NCBI GenBank assembly: GCA_023425645.1
Contig: JAFACG010000010.1
Span: 162,137 to 226,136 of the forward strand
Direction: 5' to 3'
Length of the DNA stretch: 64,000 nt
Source of the DNA: Pseudomonadota bacterium
Lineage (GTDB): Bacteria > Pseudomonadota > Gammaproteobacteria > Burkholderiales > Burkholderiaceae_B
In this document: piece after piece, positions 31,484-40,419 of the stretch
How positions within the stretch are numbered: position 1 is the first letter of the stretch
Layout: each line of letters begins with the position of its first letter
Position numbers and translations under genes: made by a program
Notes under the pieces: model-generated
Told to the model about the DNA's origin: nothing
Seen by the model: the letters and a program-made list of their open reading frames with translations, nothing else
The model's database searches: none

Positions 31484-33559
31484 CTAAGTCCTGTTGAGCA
31501 GGTTCTTGAGCATGTCCAGGCGCTGCTTGGGACTCATGACCGCCTGAGCCGGATCTTCCTGGGCGGCGGGTTCTTCGATCTTCATCTCGTCCACGAAGCG
31601 CGAGCGCTCTCGCACCAGGTTCTCCCGGGCGCGGCGGCGCTTCTTGCACCAGGTCAGGCGCAGGCTGCGCTGGGCTCGCGTGATGCCCACGTACATCAGG
31701 CGGCGCTCTTCCTGGATGCGCTGCGCCAGGACCTCGGCTTCGCGCTCCGGCGCGATGTCCTCGTCATCCCGTCCCACGTGCGGCAGCAAGCCCTCTTCCA
31801 CGCCCACCAGAAACACATGCGGATACTCCAGGCCCTTGGAGGCATGCAGCGTGGACAGCTTGACCGCATCGGGGTCTTCGTCCTCGCCGCGCTCCAGCAT
31901 GGTAATGAGCGCCACGCGCTGGACCAGGTCGTTCAGGCTGAGCTGGTCGTCCAGCGCCTTGGCCTTGAGCCAGGTGAGCAGTTCCAGCACGTTTTCCCAA
32001 CGGGTCTGGGCGGGGCGCTCATCGAACATGTCGTACAGATAGCGTTCGTAGTCGATGGCCCGCAGCAACTCGCCCAGCAATTCGCTGACGGCGGTTTCAT
32101 GTTCCTCCAAATCGCTGTCCACCCGGTCGGCCCGTTGCTGGATGCGCTGGATGAACTGGGCGAAGACCTGCAAGGGTTCGAGCTGGCGCTCCGGCAGGCG
32201 ATCGGTCAGGGCGATCTGGAAGACGGCGGCGAACAGGGACAGTTTCTGTTCGGCGGCGAACTGGCCCAGCACCTGCAAAGTGGCCTGCCCGATGCCGCGC
32301 CGCGGCGTGGTGGCCGCGCGGATGAAGGCCGGATCGTCCTCGTCGTTGGCGATCAGGCGCAGATAGGCCAGGATGTCGCGCACCTCGGCCTTGTCGAAAA
32401 AGCTTTGGCCGCCCGAGATCGTATAGGGGATGCGCAGATTGCGCAGGGCCTGCTCGAATACGCGCGCCTGGTGGTTGCCGCGATACAGGATGGCGAAGTC
32501 GCGCCATTGCGCCTGGCGCTCGAAGCGTTCGGCCGACAGGCGTATGGCCACCGATTCGGCCTCGGCCTGTTCGTCGTCGGCGGCGCTGACCTGGATGGGC
32601 TCGCCATAACCCAGGTCCGACCAGAGCTTCTTGCCGAACACCACCGGATTGTTGCCGATGACATTGTTGGCGGCGTGCAGGATGCGCTGCACGGAACGGT
32701 AGTTCTGCTCCAGCTTGATGACGCGCAGCGTCGGGTAATCGGTGGGCAGCTGGGCCAGGTTTTCCACCGTGGCGCCGCGCCAGGCGTAGATGGCCTGATC
32801 GTCGTCGCCCACCACGGTGAACATGGCGCGCTGCCCGGTCAGGCTGCGCACCAGCCGGTACTGGCACAGATTGGTATCCTGGTATTCATCCACCAGCAGG
32901 TACTGCACCCGGTGCTGCCAGCGTTCGCGCACCTCGGGATTTTCTTCCATCAGTTGGGCGGGCAGGCGGATCAGGTCATCGAAATCCACCGACTGATAGG
33001 CGATCAGGGTGGCGGCGTAGCTGCGGTAGACCCGGGCGGCCTCGATCTGGCTGGGCGAGCTGGCGGCGCGCTCGGCCTCGTCCGGACCCATCAGGGCGTT
33101 CTTCCACAGGGAAATTTCCTGCTGCACGGCTTTCAGGCGCGCCTTGTCGGTCGTGGCCAGCAGTTCCTGGATGATGGCCAGCGCGTCGTTCGAATCGAGG
33201 ATGGAAAAGCGCGGCTTCAGGCCCACATGCTGAGCTTCTTCGCGCAGCATGCGCAGGCCCAGCGAATGGAAGGTGCTGACGGTCAGGCCGCGCAGCAGCT
33301 TGGGGTCCACCAGGGCCCGGATGCGCTCGTTCATCTCGCGCGCCGCCTTGTTGGTGAAGGTGAGCGCCACCACCTGCCGGCCGCTGTAGCCGCATTCGCG
33401 CAGCAGATAGGCGATCTTCTGGGTGATCACCCGCGTCTTGCCGCTGCCCGCGCCCGCCAGGACCAGGCAGGGCCCGTCCATGTAGAGCACCGCCTGGCGC
33501 TGCATGGCGTTCAGGTCGGTGGGAACCGTGTGACCGGGCGTGGGCAATGGGTTGGACAT
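31484..33559 (-). CDS. rep: ATP-dependent DNA helicase Rep
   Basis: The 691-residue superfamily 1A 3'-5' helicase clears proteins from DNA ahead of the replication fork and works with the PriA restart system. Walker A is LVLAGAGSGKTR (about residues 33-44), with TFTNKAAREM, LLVDEYQDTN (motif II), GDDDQAIYAWRGA (motif III), LEQNYRS (motif IV), STLHASKGLEY (motif V) and EERRLMYVGITRA (motif VI). Similarity to Rep (GPCLVLAGAGSGKTRVIT, TVSTFHSLGL) is greater than to UvrD. The start codon directly follows the stop of a possible 77-codon ORF (TGAATG) and has no good ribosome-binding site of its own. Translation may depend on coupling. Confidence 0.93.
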   Translation of the reverse strand: MSNPLPTPGHTVPTDLNAMQRQAVLYMDGPCLVLAGAGSGKTRVITQKIAYLLRECGYSGRQVVALTFTNKAAREMNERIRALVDPKLLRGLTVSTFHSLGLRMLREEAQHVGLKPRFSILDSNDALAIIQELLATTDKARLKAVQQEISLWKNALMGPDEAERAASSPSQIEAARVYRSYAATLIAYQSVDFDDLIRLPAQLMEENPEVRERWQHRVQYLLVDEYQDTNLCQYRLVRSLTGQRAMFTVVGDDDQAIYAWRGATVENLAQLPTDYPTLRVIKLEQNYRSVQRILHAANNVIGNNPVVFGKKLWSDLGYGEPIQVSAADDEQAEAESVAIRLSAERFERQAQWRDFAILYRGNHQARVFEQALRNLRIPYTISGGQSFFDKAEVRDILAYLRLIANDEDDPAFIRAATTPRRGIGQATLQVLGQFAAEQKLSLFAAVFQIALTDRLPERQLEPLQVFAQFIQRIQQRADRVDSDLEEHETAVSELLGELLRAIDYERYLYDMFDERPAQTRWENVLELLTWLKAKALDDQLSLNDLVQRVALITMLERGEDEDPDAVKLSTLHASKGLEYPHVFLVGVEEGLLPHVGRDDEDIAPEREAEVLAQRIQEERRLMYVGITRAQRSLRLTWCKKRRRARENLVRERSRFVDEMKIEEPAAQEDPAQAVMSPKQRLDMLKNLLNRT

Positions 33560-33793
33560 TCAGGGCCTGCCAATACTATTCAAGGAGCTCGCGTTCGAGC
33601 CAAAGCGGATTGGGTGCAAGGCGGCCGCCGCAGCAAGGCCGGATGCCTTGAAAGGGTGGGCAAGGCAAAGAACGGTCCGCTCTGGCTCGAACCCTTCGGG
33701 CAGGCATGAAAGCCCCTTCCACTCGGTGTTGCACATCTTGTGCGTATCGACATACGCACCACGACGTACGCCTTGATTGAAAGGGGCTTTCAT
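33560..33793 (-). CDS. Possible small ORF inside the palindromic element, abutting rep
   Basis: A 77-codon frame starts at ATG 33793 behind AAGGAGG at a 9-nt spacing, and its TGA touches the rep ATG. The product would be MKAPFNQGVRRGAYVDTHKM followed by a mixed sequence with two more Cys and an Ala-rich C-terminal half. I recognise no family. It lies wholly within an inverted-repeat element, which argues against ordinary coding. The good ribosome-binding site and exact abutment on rep argue for translation. Confidence 0.35.
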   Translation of the reverse strand: MKAPFNQGVRRGAYVDTHKMCNTEWKGLSCLPEGFEPERTVLCLAHPFKASGLAAAAALHPIRFGSNASSLNSIGRP

Positions 33794-33828
33794 GCCTTCG
33801 CGCCTCCTTGAATAATATTGACAGGCCC
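33563..33828. repeat. 266-bp nested palindromic element between priA and rep
   Basis: Outer arms of 25 bp (33563-33587 and 33804-33828) match with two differences. Inside are two side-by-side hairpins. One has 17-bp arms at 33593-33609 and 33676-33692 (one mismatch). The other has perfect 16-bp arms at 33703-33718 and 33781-33796, with a further perfect 7-bp stem (TGCGTAT/ATACGCA) at the same centre, 33749.5. The element fills the whole gap from the priA stop to the rep start. It resembles a miniature mobile or structured-RNA element. No target-site duplication is evident. Confidence 0.75.
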
Positions 33829-35930
33829 TAGATTTCAAGCGGATCGACTTCGATGGTGATGCGGATTTTCTGCTGGCGGGCCAGTTCCGCGACCCGGGGC
33901 GCCCAATGGCGCACGAATGCCTGCAAGGCTGGCCTGTGCACGCTTTCCAGGAGCAGCTGGGCGCGTTCCACCCTGGCCACCCGCACCACGCGCAACGGTA
34001 CAGGATCATACAGGAAGACCTGGTCGGCGCCGGGATAATCCTGGGGATGTTCTTCAGGCAGGCGGCGCGCCTGCGTCAGCAGGCGTATGGCGTCGGCCAG
34101 TTGGGCCGCCTCGGCGGACAGCAGCACCTGATAGGCGAAAGGCGGCAGGCCCACGGACTCGCGCTCGGAGAGGGCCGCCTGGGCGAAGCCGATGTAATCG
34201 TGGCGTACCAGGCTCTGGTAGACGGCCTGCTCCGGGTAGCCGGTCTGGATGATGACGTCCGCGCCTTCCGTGTGGCGACCGGCGCGGCCGGCTACCTGCA
34301 TCAACTGGGCGAACAGGCGCTCCGGCGCGCGGAAATCGTGGGCGAACAGGGTGGCGTCGGCATTGAGCACGCCCACCACGCTGAGCCGGGTGAAGTCATG
34401 CCCCTTGGCCACCATCTGCGTGCCCACCATGATGTCGACCGCGCCCGCGTGCACCTGCTCGAACAACTGCTGGGCGCTGCCCTTCAGGCGCGTGCTGTCG
34501 GCATCGATGCGGGCGATGCGCGCCGACGGGAAATGTTCGCCCAGGAACTCCTCGATGCGCTGCGTGCCCCTGCCCATGGGCTGCAGGTCCTGGTCGCCGC
34601 AGTCGGGGCAGGCGCGCGGGACCGGCGCCTGGTAGCCGCAATGGTGGCATTGCAGATTATGGCGATAGCCCGATTGCCGATGCAGCACGGTATACACCGT
34701 GCAGCGCGGGCATTGCGACAGCCAGCCGCAGGAGGCGCAATGCAGCACAGGCGCATAGCCGCGCCGATTGATGAACACCAGAGACTGTTCGCCCCGGTCC
34801 AGGCAGGCCTCCAGCGCATCGAGCAATTGCGGTGAAAAGCCCGATTCCAGGCGCAGGCGGCGCGTGTCCACCAGCCGCACCCGGGGCAGCGACACGGCCC
34901 GCGCGCGGTTGGGCAGGCTGAGCAGCGCGTAGCGCCCCTGGCGGGCATGATTCCAACTTTCCAGGGAGGGCGTGGCCGAACCCAGCACCACCGGAATCTT
35001 CAGGTCATGGCCGCGCCAGACGGCCAGGTCGCGCGCCGAGTAGCGCAAGCCGTCCTGCTGCTTGTAGGACGTGTCGTGTTCTTCGTCCACGATGATCAGG
35101 CCCAGTTCGGGCATGGGCGTGAAGACGGACAGGCGCGTCCCCAGCAGGATGCGCGCCTGGCCGCTGGCCACGCGCAGCCAGGCGCGCAGCCGATCGCCTT
35201 CGGACAGGCCGCTGTGCAGCACGGCCAGCACGTCGCCCGGCAGCACGCGCGCCAGACGGGCGCGCAGCACCTGCTCGAACTGGGGCGTCAGATTGATCTC
35301 CGGCACCATGAACAGCACCTGGCGGCCCGCCGCCAGCACCTGTTCCAGCGCGCGCATATAGACTTCCGTCTTGCCGCTGCCGGTGACGCCGTGCAGCAGT
35401 ACGCAGCCGCCCTCGCCCGCGGCCAGGATGCCGTCCACCGCCGCCTGTTGCTCGGGGTTCAGCGTGGGCAGCAGGTCGGGGTCGACGGGCTCGACCTGGC
35501 GCGGCTTGCGCTTGGCCATGCGGCGCACCGGGCCGCCCGCGGAGCGCTTGCCCAGATAGGCGGAAGGCTTGCGCAGCGGTCCGGGCAGCGCCGGCATCAT
35601 GACCTCGCCCAGAGGGCGGTGATAGTACGCGGCGGCGAAACGCGCCATGCGCAGCCAGTCGGGCGGGAAAGGCGGCAGATCGTCCAGGACCTGATCGATG
35701 GGCTTGACCTGCTCGGGCGGGTAGGAAGGCTGCTGCGGCAGAGCGACCACCACGCCTATCATCTGGCGCCGTCCGAAGGTGACGATGACCCTCTGGCCGA
35801 CCTGCACCGCATCGGCATGCTGGTAGTCGAAGACCCCGTCCAGGGGCACGTCCAGCGCGACGTGCAGCCAGCAGGGTCCTTCGGCGCGTTCAGTAGCCGG
35901 GGAAGGGATGGCGGCGGGATCGGCAGTCAT
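33828..35930 (-). CDS. priA: Primosomal protein N' (replication restart helicase PriA)
   Basis: The 700-residue helicase recognises stalled forks and reloads the replisome. It has an N-terminal 3'-DNA-binding domain, Walker A in LLHGVTGSGKTEVYM, the DEEH box in IIVDEEHDTSYKQQDG, and SATPSLES. Eight zinc-binding Cys occur in CASCGWLSQCPRC and CHHCGY...CPDCG, and GRAGRH marks the last helicase motif. Length is usual for the family (about 700-730). ATG 35930 follows AGGG. It is upstream of rep on the same strand, with only the palindromic element between them. Confidence 0.96.
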   Translation of the reverse strand: MTADPAAIPSPATERAEGPCWLHVALDVPLDGVFDYQHADAVQVGQRVIVTFGRRQMIGVVVALPQQPSYPPEQVKPIDQVLDDLPPFPPDWLRMARFAAAYYHRPLGEVMMPALPGPLRKPSAYLGKRSAGGPVRRMAKRKPRQVEPVDPDLLPTLNPEQQAAVDGILAAGEGGCVLLHGVTGSGKTEVYMRALEQVLAAGRQVLFMVPEINLTPQFEQVLRARLARVLPGDVLAVLHSGLSEGDRLRAWLRVASGQARILLGTRLSVFTPMPELGLIIVDEEHDTSYKQQDGLRYSARDLAVWRGHDLKIPVVLGSATPSLESWNHARQGRYALLSLPNRARAVSLPRVRLVDTRRLRLESGFSPQLLDALEACLDRGEQSLVFINRRGYAPVLHCASCGWLSQCPRCTVYTVLHRQSGYRHNLQCHHCGYQAPVPRACPDCGDQDLQPMGRGTQRIEEFLGEHFPSARIARIDADSTRLKGSAQQLFEQVHAGAVDIMVGTQMVAKGHDFTRLSVVGVLNADATLFAHDFRAPERLFAQLMQVAGRAGRHTEGADVIIQTGYPEQAVYQSLVRHDYIGFAQAALSERESVGLPPFAYQVLLSAEAAQLADAIRLLTQARRLPEEHPQDYPGADQVFLYDPVPLRVVRVARVERAQLLLESVHRPALQAFVRHWAPRVAELARQQKIRITIEVDPLEI

Positions 35931-35993
35931 GGAATGACCCTGGTAGAGAGGCGAAAAAGGCTGAAAGCCTGATAACTCAAGGCCTTACAGAAC

Positions 35994-36175
35994 TGTGGAT
36001 AACTTTGGGGAAAATGAGATGAATAAACTGGGAAAAGATGCAAGCACAGATACAATTTAATTGCCCGGATCATTGATTTTCAGTAAAAACTATAAATATC
36101 AATAAGTTATTGGCTAATATTAAAATCAAATCTGGAATGCAGGTGTATCGTGGCGGGTCGACAAGGTGTGCATAA
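35994..36175. other. AT-rich intergenic region with two DnaA-box matches
   Basis: The 286-bp gap between hemE and priA contains a notably AT-rich stretch (about 36000-36140) flanked by TGTGGATAA (35994-36002) and TGTGCATAA (36167-36175). Both match the DnaA R-box consensus TTATNCACA on the minus strand. The gap must also hold the priA promoter's upstream edge and the hemE 3' end. A role in DnaA titration or fork regulation is speculative; no origin genes (dnaA, dnaN, rpmH) are nearby. Confidence 0.5.
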
Positions 36176-36176
36176 C

Positions 36177-36212
36177 CCTGGCTCGCCGCCGCCAGGGGGG
36201 CGGCGAGCCAGG
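36177..36212 (-). terminator. Hairpin after hemE (terminator-like)
   Basis: A perfect 14-bp stem (CCTGGCTCGCCGCC with GGCGGCGAGCCAGG) with an 8-nt loop begins 4 bp past the hemE stop. No U run follows on the minus strand, so it may stabilise the 3' end or act with Rho rather than terminate alone. Confidence 0.6.
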
Positions 36213-36216
36213 TCCA

Positions 36217-37293
36217 TCAGGCGCCGTGGAAGCGGCTGCTGTAGGAATGGACTTCGTCGACCAGGATGCCGACGGCCTCGGGGTCCGTGAAGCGCGAAAT
36301 GCCGTGGCCGAAGTTGAACACATGGCCGCCTTGCCCCACTGGGCCGAAGTCCTCCAGCACGCGCCGGGCCTCCGAACGGATGGCGGCTTCGCCGCCGAAC
36401 ATGGTCATGGGGTCCAGGTTGCCCTGGAAGGCCACCTTGTCCTGGACGCGGGCGCGGGCGCGCGTCAGGTTGACGGTCCAGTCCACGCCCACGGCGTCGG
36501 CGCCGCAGGCGGCGATGTCTTCCAGCCATTGGCCGCCGCCCTTGGTGAACACGATGACGGGCACGCGGCGACCGTCATGCTCGCGGATCAGGCCGTCCAC
36601 CACCTGGCGGGTGTACTGCAGGGAGAACTGCTGGAACAGGGAGTCGGACAGCACGCCGCCCCAGCTGTCGAACAGCATGACGGCCTGGGCGCCGGCGCGG
36701 ATTTGGGCGTTCAGGTATTGCTGCGTGGTGCGGGCGTTGATCTCCAGCATGCGGTGCATGAGGTCCGGACGCTGGTACAGCATGCTCTTGACCAGGCGGT
36801 AGTCGTCCGACCCCTGGCCTTCCACCATGTAGCAGGCGATGGTCCAGGGGCTGCCGGCAAAGCCGATGAGCGGCACCTTGCCGTCCAGCTCCTTGCGGAT
36901 CAGGGACACGGCGTCGAACACGTACTGCAGCTTGCCCAGGTCAGGGACTTCCAGGGCCTGCACGTCGGCTTCGGTGCGCACGGGGCGGGCGAAGCGCGGC
37001 CCTTCGCCGGCCACGAAATCCAGGCCCAGGCCCATGGCGTCGGGCACGGTGAGGATGTCCGAGAACAGGATGGCGGCGTCCAGCCCGAAGCGGCGCAAGG
37101 GCTGCAGCGTGACTTCGCAGGCGAATTCGGGATTCTGTGCCAGCCCCATGAACGATCCGGCCTGCGCGCGCGTGGCGTTGTATTCAGGCAGGTAGCGGCC
37201 CGCCTGGCGCATCAGCCAGATGGGCGTATAAGGAACAGGTTCACGCAGCAGCGAACGCAGCAAGACATCGTTTTTCAGTTGAGGTAAAGACAC
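36217..37293 (-). CDS. hemE: Uroporphyrinogen decarboxylase
   Basis: The 358-residue enzyme converts uroporphyrinogen III to coproporphyrinogen III in haem synthesis. The invariant N-terminal motif [15 protein letters not shown] (about 24-38), the catalytic Asp region [28 protein letters not shown] and the C-terminal HVFNFGHGI are all present. The start is GTG at 37293 with AGGGAT upstream. The gene lies directly downstream of the aromatic amine cluster in the same orientation, as I recall for Alcaligenes faecalis. Confidence 0.96.
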   Translation of the reverse strand: MSLPQLKNDVLLRSLLREPVPYTPIWLMRQAGRYLPEYNATRAQAGSFMGLAQNPEFACEVTLQPLRRFGLDAAILFSDILTVPDAMGLGLDFVAGEGPRFARPVRTEADVQALEVPDLGKLQYVFDAVSLIRKELDGKVPLIGFAGSPWTIACYMVEGQGSDDYRLVKSMLYQRPDLMHRMLEINARTTQQYLNAQIRAGAQAVMLFDSWGGVLSDSLFQQFSLQYTRQVVDGLIREHDGRRVPVIVFTKGGGQWLEDIAACGADAVGVDWTVNLTRARARVQDKVAFQGNLDPMTMFGGEAAIRSEARRVLEDFGPVGQGGHVFNFGHGISRFTDPEAVGILVDEVHSYSSRFHGA

Positions 37294-37324
37294 GGCAATC
37301 CCTATTCAAAAATGCCTGTTGATT

Positions 37325-38125
37325 TTAACCATCGTGTTCTTCGTTTGGGTTTGACGCGGATCGAAAGCGCGAGGCATCGATGTGGTGCTTGCGCATCAGG
37401 GCCCAGAAAGCACGCCGGTGCTTTTGCGCGGAGCGGGCCGCCATGGCGATGTTGCCGCTGTGGCGGTCGAGGGCGGCGTGGATATAGGCCTGCTCGAAGC
37501 GGGCGACGATGCGCCCCTTGGCTTCCTTGAAGGATTCCTGGCTGCACGCATAGCGCGACGCCACGGCCGCCGCGTAGGCGTCCAGGGTGGTGCCTTCCTG
37601 CTGCAGGATGGTCTGCGACAGGCGCTGCTCCGTCGGGCCGGGGTGCAAGACCAGATCCTGGCACTCCTGCACCCTATAGTGTAGCCGACCCGGCTGCCGC
37701 GATTCAGTCACGCCCGGCGGCCCGGCGTACAGGCGATGGCGATTGATGCGGGCGCGCAGGTCTTCCAGACACAAGGGTTCGCGCACATAGTCGGCCAGGC
37801 CCAGCTGCAGCAGGTCCAGGAGCGCGGCCGCCTTGATGTGGCGCACCAGGCCGAAGACGGGTATGGGCAGGCTTGCCTGCGCGGCCGACAGGGCCCGGCG
37901 GGTGCTGGCCAATGTGGCTTCCTCGATGGGGATGAGGCAGGCGTCGAAGCGCAGCAGCAGGGCCGAGGAGCGGCGCAGGAACAGATAGTCCTGGTCGGGA
38001 TGGGGTGCGGGCGGGGCCAGCAGCGCGTGCAGTTGCAGGCGTTCGCAGGCCGGGGTCGCAGCCAGCAGATCGTCGGCCCAGCCGGGGCGGGTATGGAGAA
38101 GGACGCAGTCCAGATGATGACGCAT
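37325..38125 (-). CDS. Receiver-like regulator with Fis-type C-terminal helix-turn-helix (aau orf-4 position)
   Basis: The 266-residue protein has an N-terminal region like a degenerate response-regulator receiver (about 1-130, ending LGLADYVREPLCLEDLRARI). Its C-terminal segment FEQAYIHAALDRHSGNIAMAARSAQKHRRAFWALMRKHHI resembles the Fis/NtrC-type DNA-binding helix-turn-helix. A clear phosphorylation-site pattern is not obvious, so it may not be phosphorylated. ATG 38125 follows AAGGA. It lies between araC and hemE, in the position of orf-4 of the A. faecalis aau region. Targets are unknown. Confidence 0.65.
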   Translation of the reverse strand: MRHHLDCVLLHTRPGWADDLLAATPACERLQLHALLAPPAPHPDQDYLFLRRSSALLLRFDACLIPIEEATLASTRRALSAAQASLPIPVFGLVRHIKAAALLDLLQLGLADYVREPLCLEDLRARINRHRLYAGPPGVTESRQPGRLHYRVQECQDLVLHPGPTEQRLSQTILQQEGTTLDAYAAAVASRYACSQESFKEAKGRIVARFEQAYIHAALDRHSGNIAMAARSAQKHRRAFWALMRKHHIDASRFRSASNPNEEHDG

Positions 38126-38238
38126 GGGGGCATTCCTTGAGACGGCGGGCGGGCCACGCCGGCCGCCCGATTCATGTCTTCTAGGATAGGGAGCGCCACC
38201 TGTCGGAAACAGTCGGAATTCTGTCTACGTAACTTTAC

Positions 38239-39195
38239 TTACTCGGCCCCGATCCGGGAGCGCCGCCACTCCGTGGGCGAGACCCCGAAGCGGCGCCGGA
38301 AAGCATGGCTGAACACCGCGGCGTCGGAAAAGCCGACCTGCCAGGCCAGTTCGCTGATCTGGCGCCCCGGATTGCCATCGGCCAGCATCTGGCAGGCCCG
38401 CTCCAGGCGGGCGGCCAGAATATAGTCGGCCGGCGCCTGGCCCTGCCGCTCGAACAGCTTGTACAGATAGCGGCGCGATATGCGGAACTGCGCGGCCAGC
38501 GCCTGGGCCGTCAGGCCCGGATCGCCCAGATGCGCCTGGATATGCTGCTGGATCTGCAGCAACTGGCCGCGCCGCACCTCGTCCAGGGCCGATTCCGTGG
38601 GCGCCGCACGCCCTTCGGCCAGGCTCAGGCCCATCATGCGGATCACGGTGTCCGACAGCTCGGCCAGCGCCGAGGCCGACAGACTGCCGCGCTCCTCCAG
38701 GCCCAGCCGCAACATGTCCATCGCGATGCGGGCCGGCCCGGTGGCCGCGGTAAAGGACCGCGCCACCGCGTCGCGCAGCCAGGGCTGCCAGGACAGCAGG
38801 CGCTCCTCCTGGAACTGCAGCACCAGGAAGTGCGACTGGTCCTCCACCGAGACTTCGTAGGGTCGGGTGGTGTCGTAGATCCCCCACTGCCCGGCCTGCA
38901 GCACGCTGCGGCGATTGTCCTGCTCGATCTGGCTGCTGCCGCTCAATTGCAGCGTCACCTTGTACAGGGCCTGCTCGGACTGGTTGGCCAGGGCCTGCGT
39001 GCGGCGCACGCGCTGGGCGCTGGTGCGCAGTTCGGTGATGCCGACCGCGCCCAGGCGGTCGCTGGCGGCCAGGTTGCAAAAGCCGCGCCGCGAGGCCGGC
39101 TGGATCTCCAGCGGCACGAAATAATCGCACACCACCTCCTGCCAAGCCGCCAGGCTCTTGAAGGAGGAAGAAGGAGTGCGCAATAACATGGACAT
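38239..39195 (-). CDS. AraC-family transcriptional regulator, FeaR-like (aau orf-3 position)
   Basis: The 318-residue regulator has an N-terminal AraC_binding_2-type sensor domain and two helix-turn-helices at about 215-315 (LTAQALAAQFRISRRYLYKLFERQGQAPADYILAARLERACQML and ISELAWQVGFSDAAVFSHAFRRRFGVSPTEWRR). The domain layout resembles FeaR, which activates amine oxidase and phenylacetaldehyde dehydrogenase genes. Its place downstream of the aau genes suggests it senses an aromatic amine or its aldehyde. A stem-loop with a plus-strand T run (39238-39268) and an AT-rich patch lie in its leader. Confidence 0.85.
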   Translation of the reverse strand: MSMLLRTPSSSFKSLAAWQEVVCDYFVPLEIQPASRRGFCNLAASDRLGAVGITELRTSAQRVRRTQALANQSEQALYKVTLQLSGSSQIEQDNRRSVLQAGQWGIYDTTRPYEVSVEDQSHFLVLQFQEERLLSWQPWLRDAVARSFTAATGPARIAMDMLRLGLEERGSLSASALAELSDTVIRMMGLSLAEGRAAPTESALDEVRRGQLLQIQQHIQAHLGDPGLTAQALAAQFRISRRYLYKLFERQGQAPADYILAARLERACQMLADGNPGRQISELAWQVGFSDAAVFSHAFRRRFGVSPTEWRRSRIGAE

Positions 39196-39314
39196 TGCCT
39201 GAAAGCCGGATGCGGCCGCCGCCGTTGATCGGGAACCGGGACGCGCCAGAGCGTCCCGCCGATTTTTTATAACTTTAAAAAATACAAGCGTCTACGGTCG
39301 TTAACCCGGCCCCC

Positions 39315-39815
39315 TCAGCGTTCCATGGAGCCGTAGGTGTACGGCGCGGGCTCCAGCCCCATGTCCTGCAATTGCCGGGTCAAGGCGGTGCGCGCCTGCA
39401 GGACGTCGTCAAAGCGCAGGCGGCGCGAGGCCCCGACCTCCGCGGACGTGAAGGGCTTGTAGTCCGGGGTGATGTCCTCGGGGCTGTATTTGGCCACGAT
39501 CCAGTTCAGCACCCGGGCCAGCTCCGCATTGTCCAGCTGCGACTGGGCCGCGCCCGGCACCCGTATCATGTACTGACGCCCGGCGGGCAGGCGCGTGAAC
39601 AGCCCGATGGACTGGTTGAAATCCGGAATGCCGCGATGCGACAGGCCACGGCCGTCGTAGCGATGGCAGCCCGCGCACTGCAGCATGTAGTCCTTGAAGG
39701 CCTGGGAGCTTTGCAGGTAATCGCCCGTCCCCGTCATTTCCTCCTGGGCGCCGGCGAGCGGCGCCAGCGCCAGCAGCAAGGCGCTCCAACAGGCCAGGCG
39801 CAAACGTGTAAACAC
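39315..39815 (-). CDS. Periplasmic monohaem cytochrome c of the aau cluster (orf-2)
   Basis: The 166-residue product has a signal peptide (about 1-25, ending LAGA) and one haem c motif, CAGCH, within DYMLQCAGCHRYDGRGLS. It has no second CxxCH, so it is not a MauG-type dihaem enzyme. The GTG at 39815 is chosen because AAGGAGG lies 8 bp upstream. It follows aauA by 67 bp. It may accept electrons in amine oxidation or have a role in cofactor maturation; neither is shown by sequence. Confidence 0.85.
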   Translation of the reverse strand: MFTRLRLACWSALLLALAPLAGAQEEMTGTGDYLQSSQAFKDYMLQCAGCHRYDGRGLSHRGIPDFNQSIGLFTRLPAGRQYMIRVPGAAQSQLDNAELARVLNWIVAKYSPEDITPDYKPFTSAEVGASRRLRFDDVLQARTALTRQLQDMGLEPAPYTYGSMER

Positions 39816-39882
39816 AGTCAATGCCTCCTTGTCGCCGGGCGCCCCGCAAGGCGGCCCGGCCCCTATCCGGCCCGCGGGCCCG

Positions 39883-40419
39883 TCAGTTCTTGGCCAGCCC
39901 CACCAGTACCGACGTGGTGCAGTGGAACGTGCTGTTCTCGTTGGCCATGCACCAGTTGACGTCATTGTGCAGGAAGAACTCGTAGCCCGGCCGCTCGCGC
40001 GTCTGGGTATTGCACTGGCAGCGGCCGCAGGCCGTCTTGCCGCAGCAATCGTGGTAGCTGATCAGGTAGTCCTTGCCGTCATGCGGATTGTGGCAGGTGC
40101 CGATCCACGAAATGGGCGAAGGCGTGGAACCGGGCGGGCAGGTGGTCGTGGTGCCGCCGCAGCAGGAACACAGAAAGCCGTCCACTGCGCAGTGACGCCA
40201 GTAATCGCAGGAGTTCAGTTCCTCCTCGCTGACCGAGTCCAGGTCCAGGCTGGGGTGCCCGCCTCCCCCGCCGCCGGCGGCGCGGGCCACCGGCAGCACA
40301 GGCAGCACGAACGCCGAGCCCACCATCATCTTGCCCACGGTGCGCAGCATGCTGCGGCGCGACGCCTTGTGGGCTACCGAACGGGAGAAGGCCTCCCCGA
40401 ATTTATCCAGCCAACGCAT
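39883..40419 (-). CDS. aauA: Aromatic amine dehydrogenase small (beta, TTQ) subunit
   Basis: This periplasmic catalytic subunit oxidises aromatic primary amines (tyramine, phenylethylamine, tryptamine) to aldehyde and ammonia. The TTQ-forming tryptophans are Trp105 (SPISWIGTC) and Trp156 (NDVNWCMAN), 51 residues apart as in the known enzyme (109 and 160). The catalytic base corresponds to Asp124 and the assisting Thr to Thr168, at the same offset. There are 14 Cys for disulfides, two more than I recall for methylamine dehydrogenase. The 178-residue precursor has a long twin-Arg-type leader (ASRRSMLR then a hydrophobic core). It overlaps aauD by 17 bp. The mature part looks nearly identical to the A. 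faecalis enzyme from memory. Confidence 0.95.
   Translation of the reverse strand: MRWLDKFGEAFSRSVAHKASRRSMLRTVGKMMVGSAFVLPVLPVARAAGGGGGGHPSLDLDSVSEEELNSCDYWRHCAVDGFLCSCCGGTTTTCPPGSTPSPISWIGTCHNPHDGKDYLISYHDCCGKTACGRCQCNTQTRERPGYEFFLHNDVNWCMANENSTFHCTTSVLVGLAKN

Noticed and set aside
31484..33559. Calling the helicase UvrD
   Set aside because: N-terminal and motif sequences match Rep better, and the length fits Rep; UvrD would be longer at the C-terminus.
33563..33828. Simple intrinsic terminator of priA
   Set aside because: No U tract follows the stems, and the structure is much larger and more complex than a terminator.
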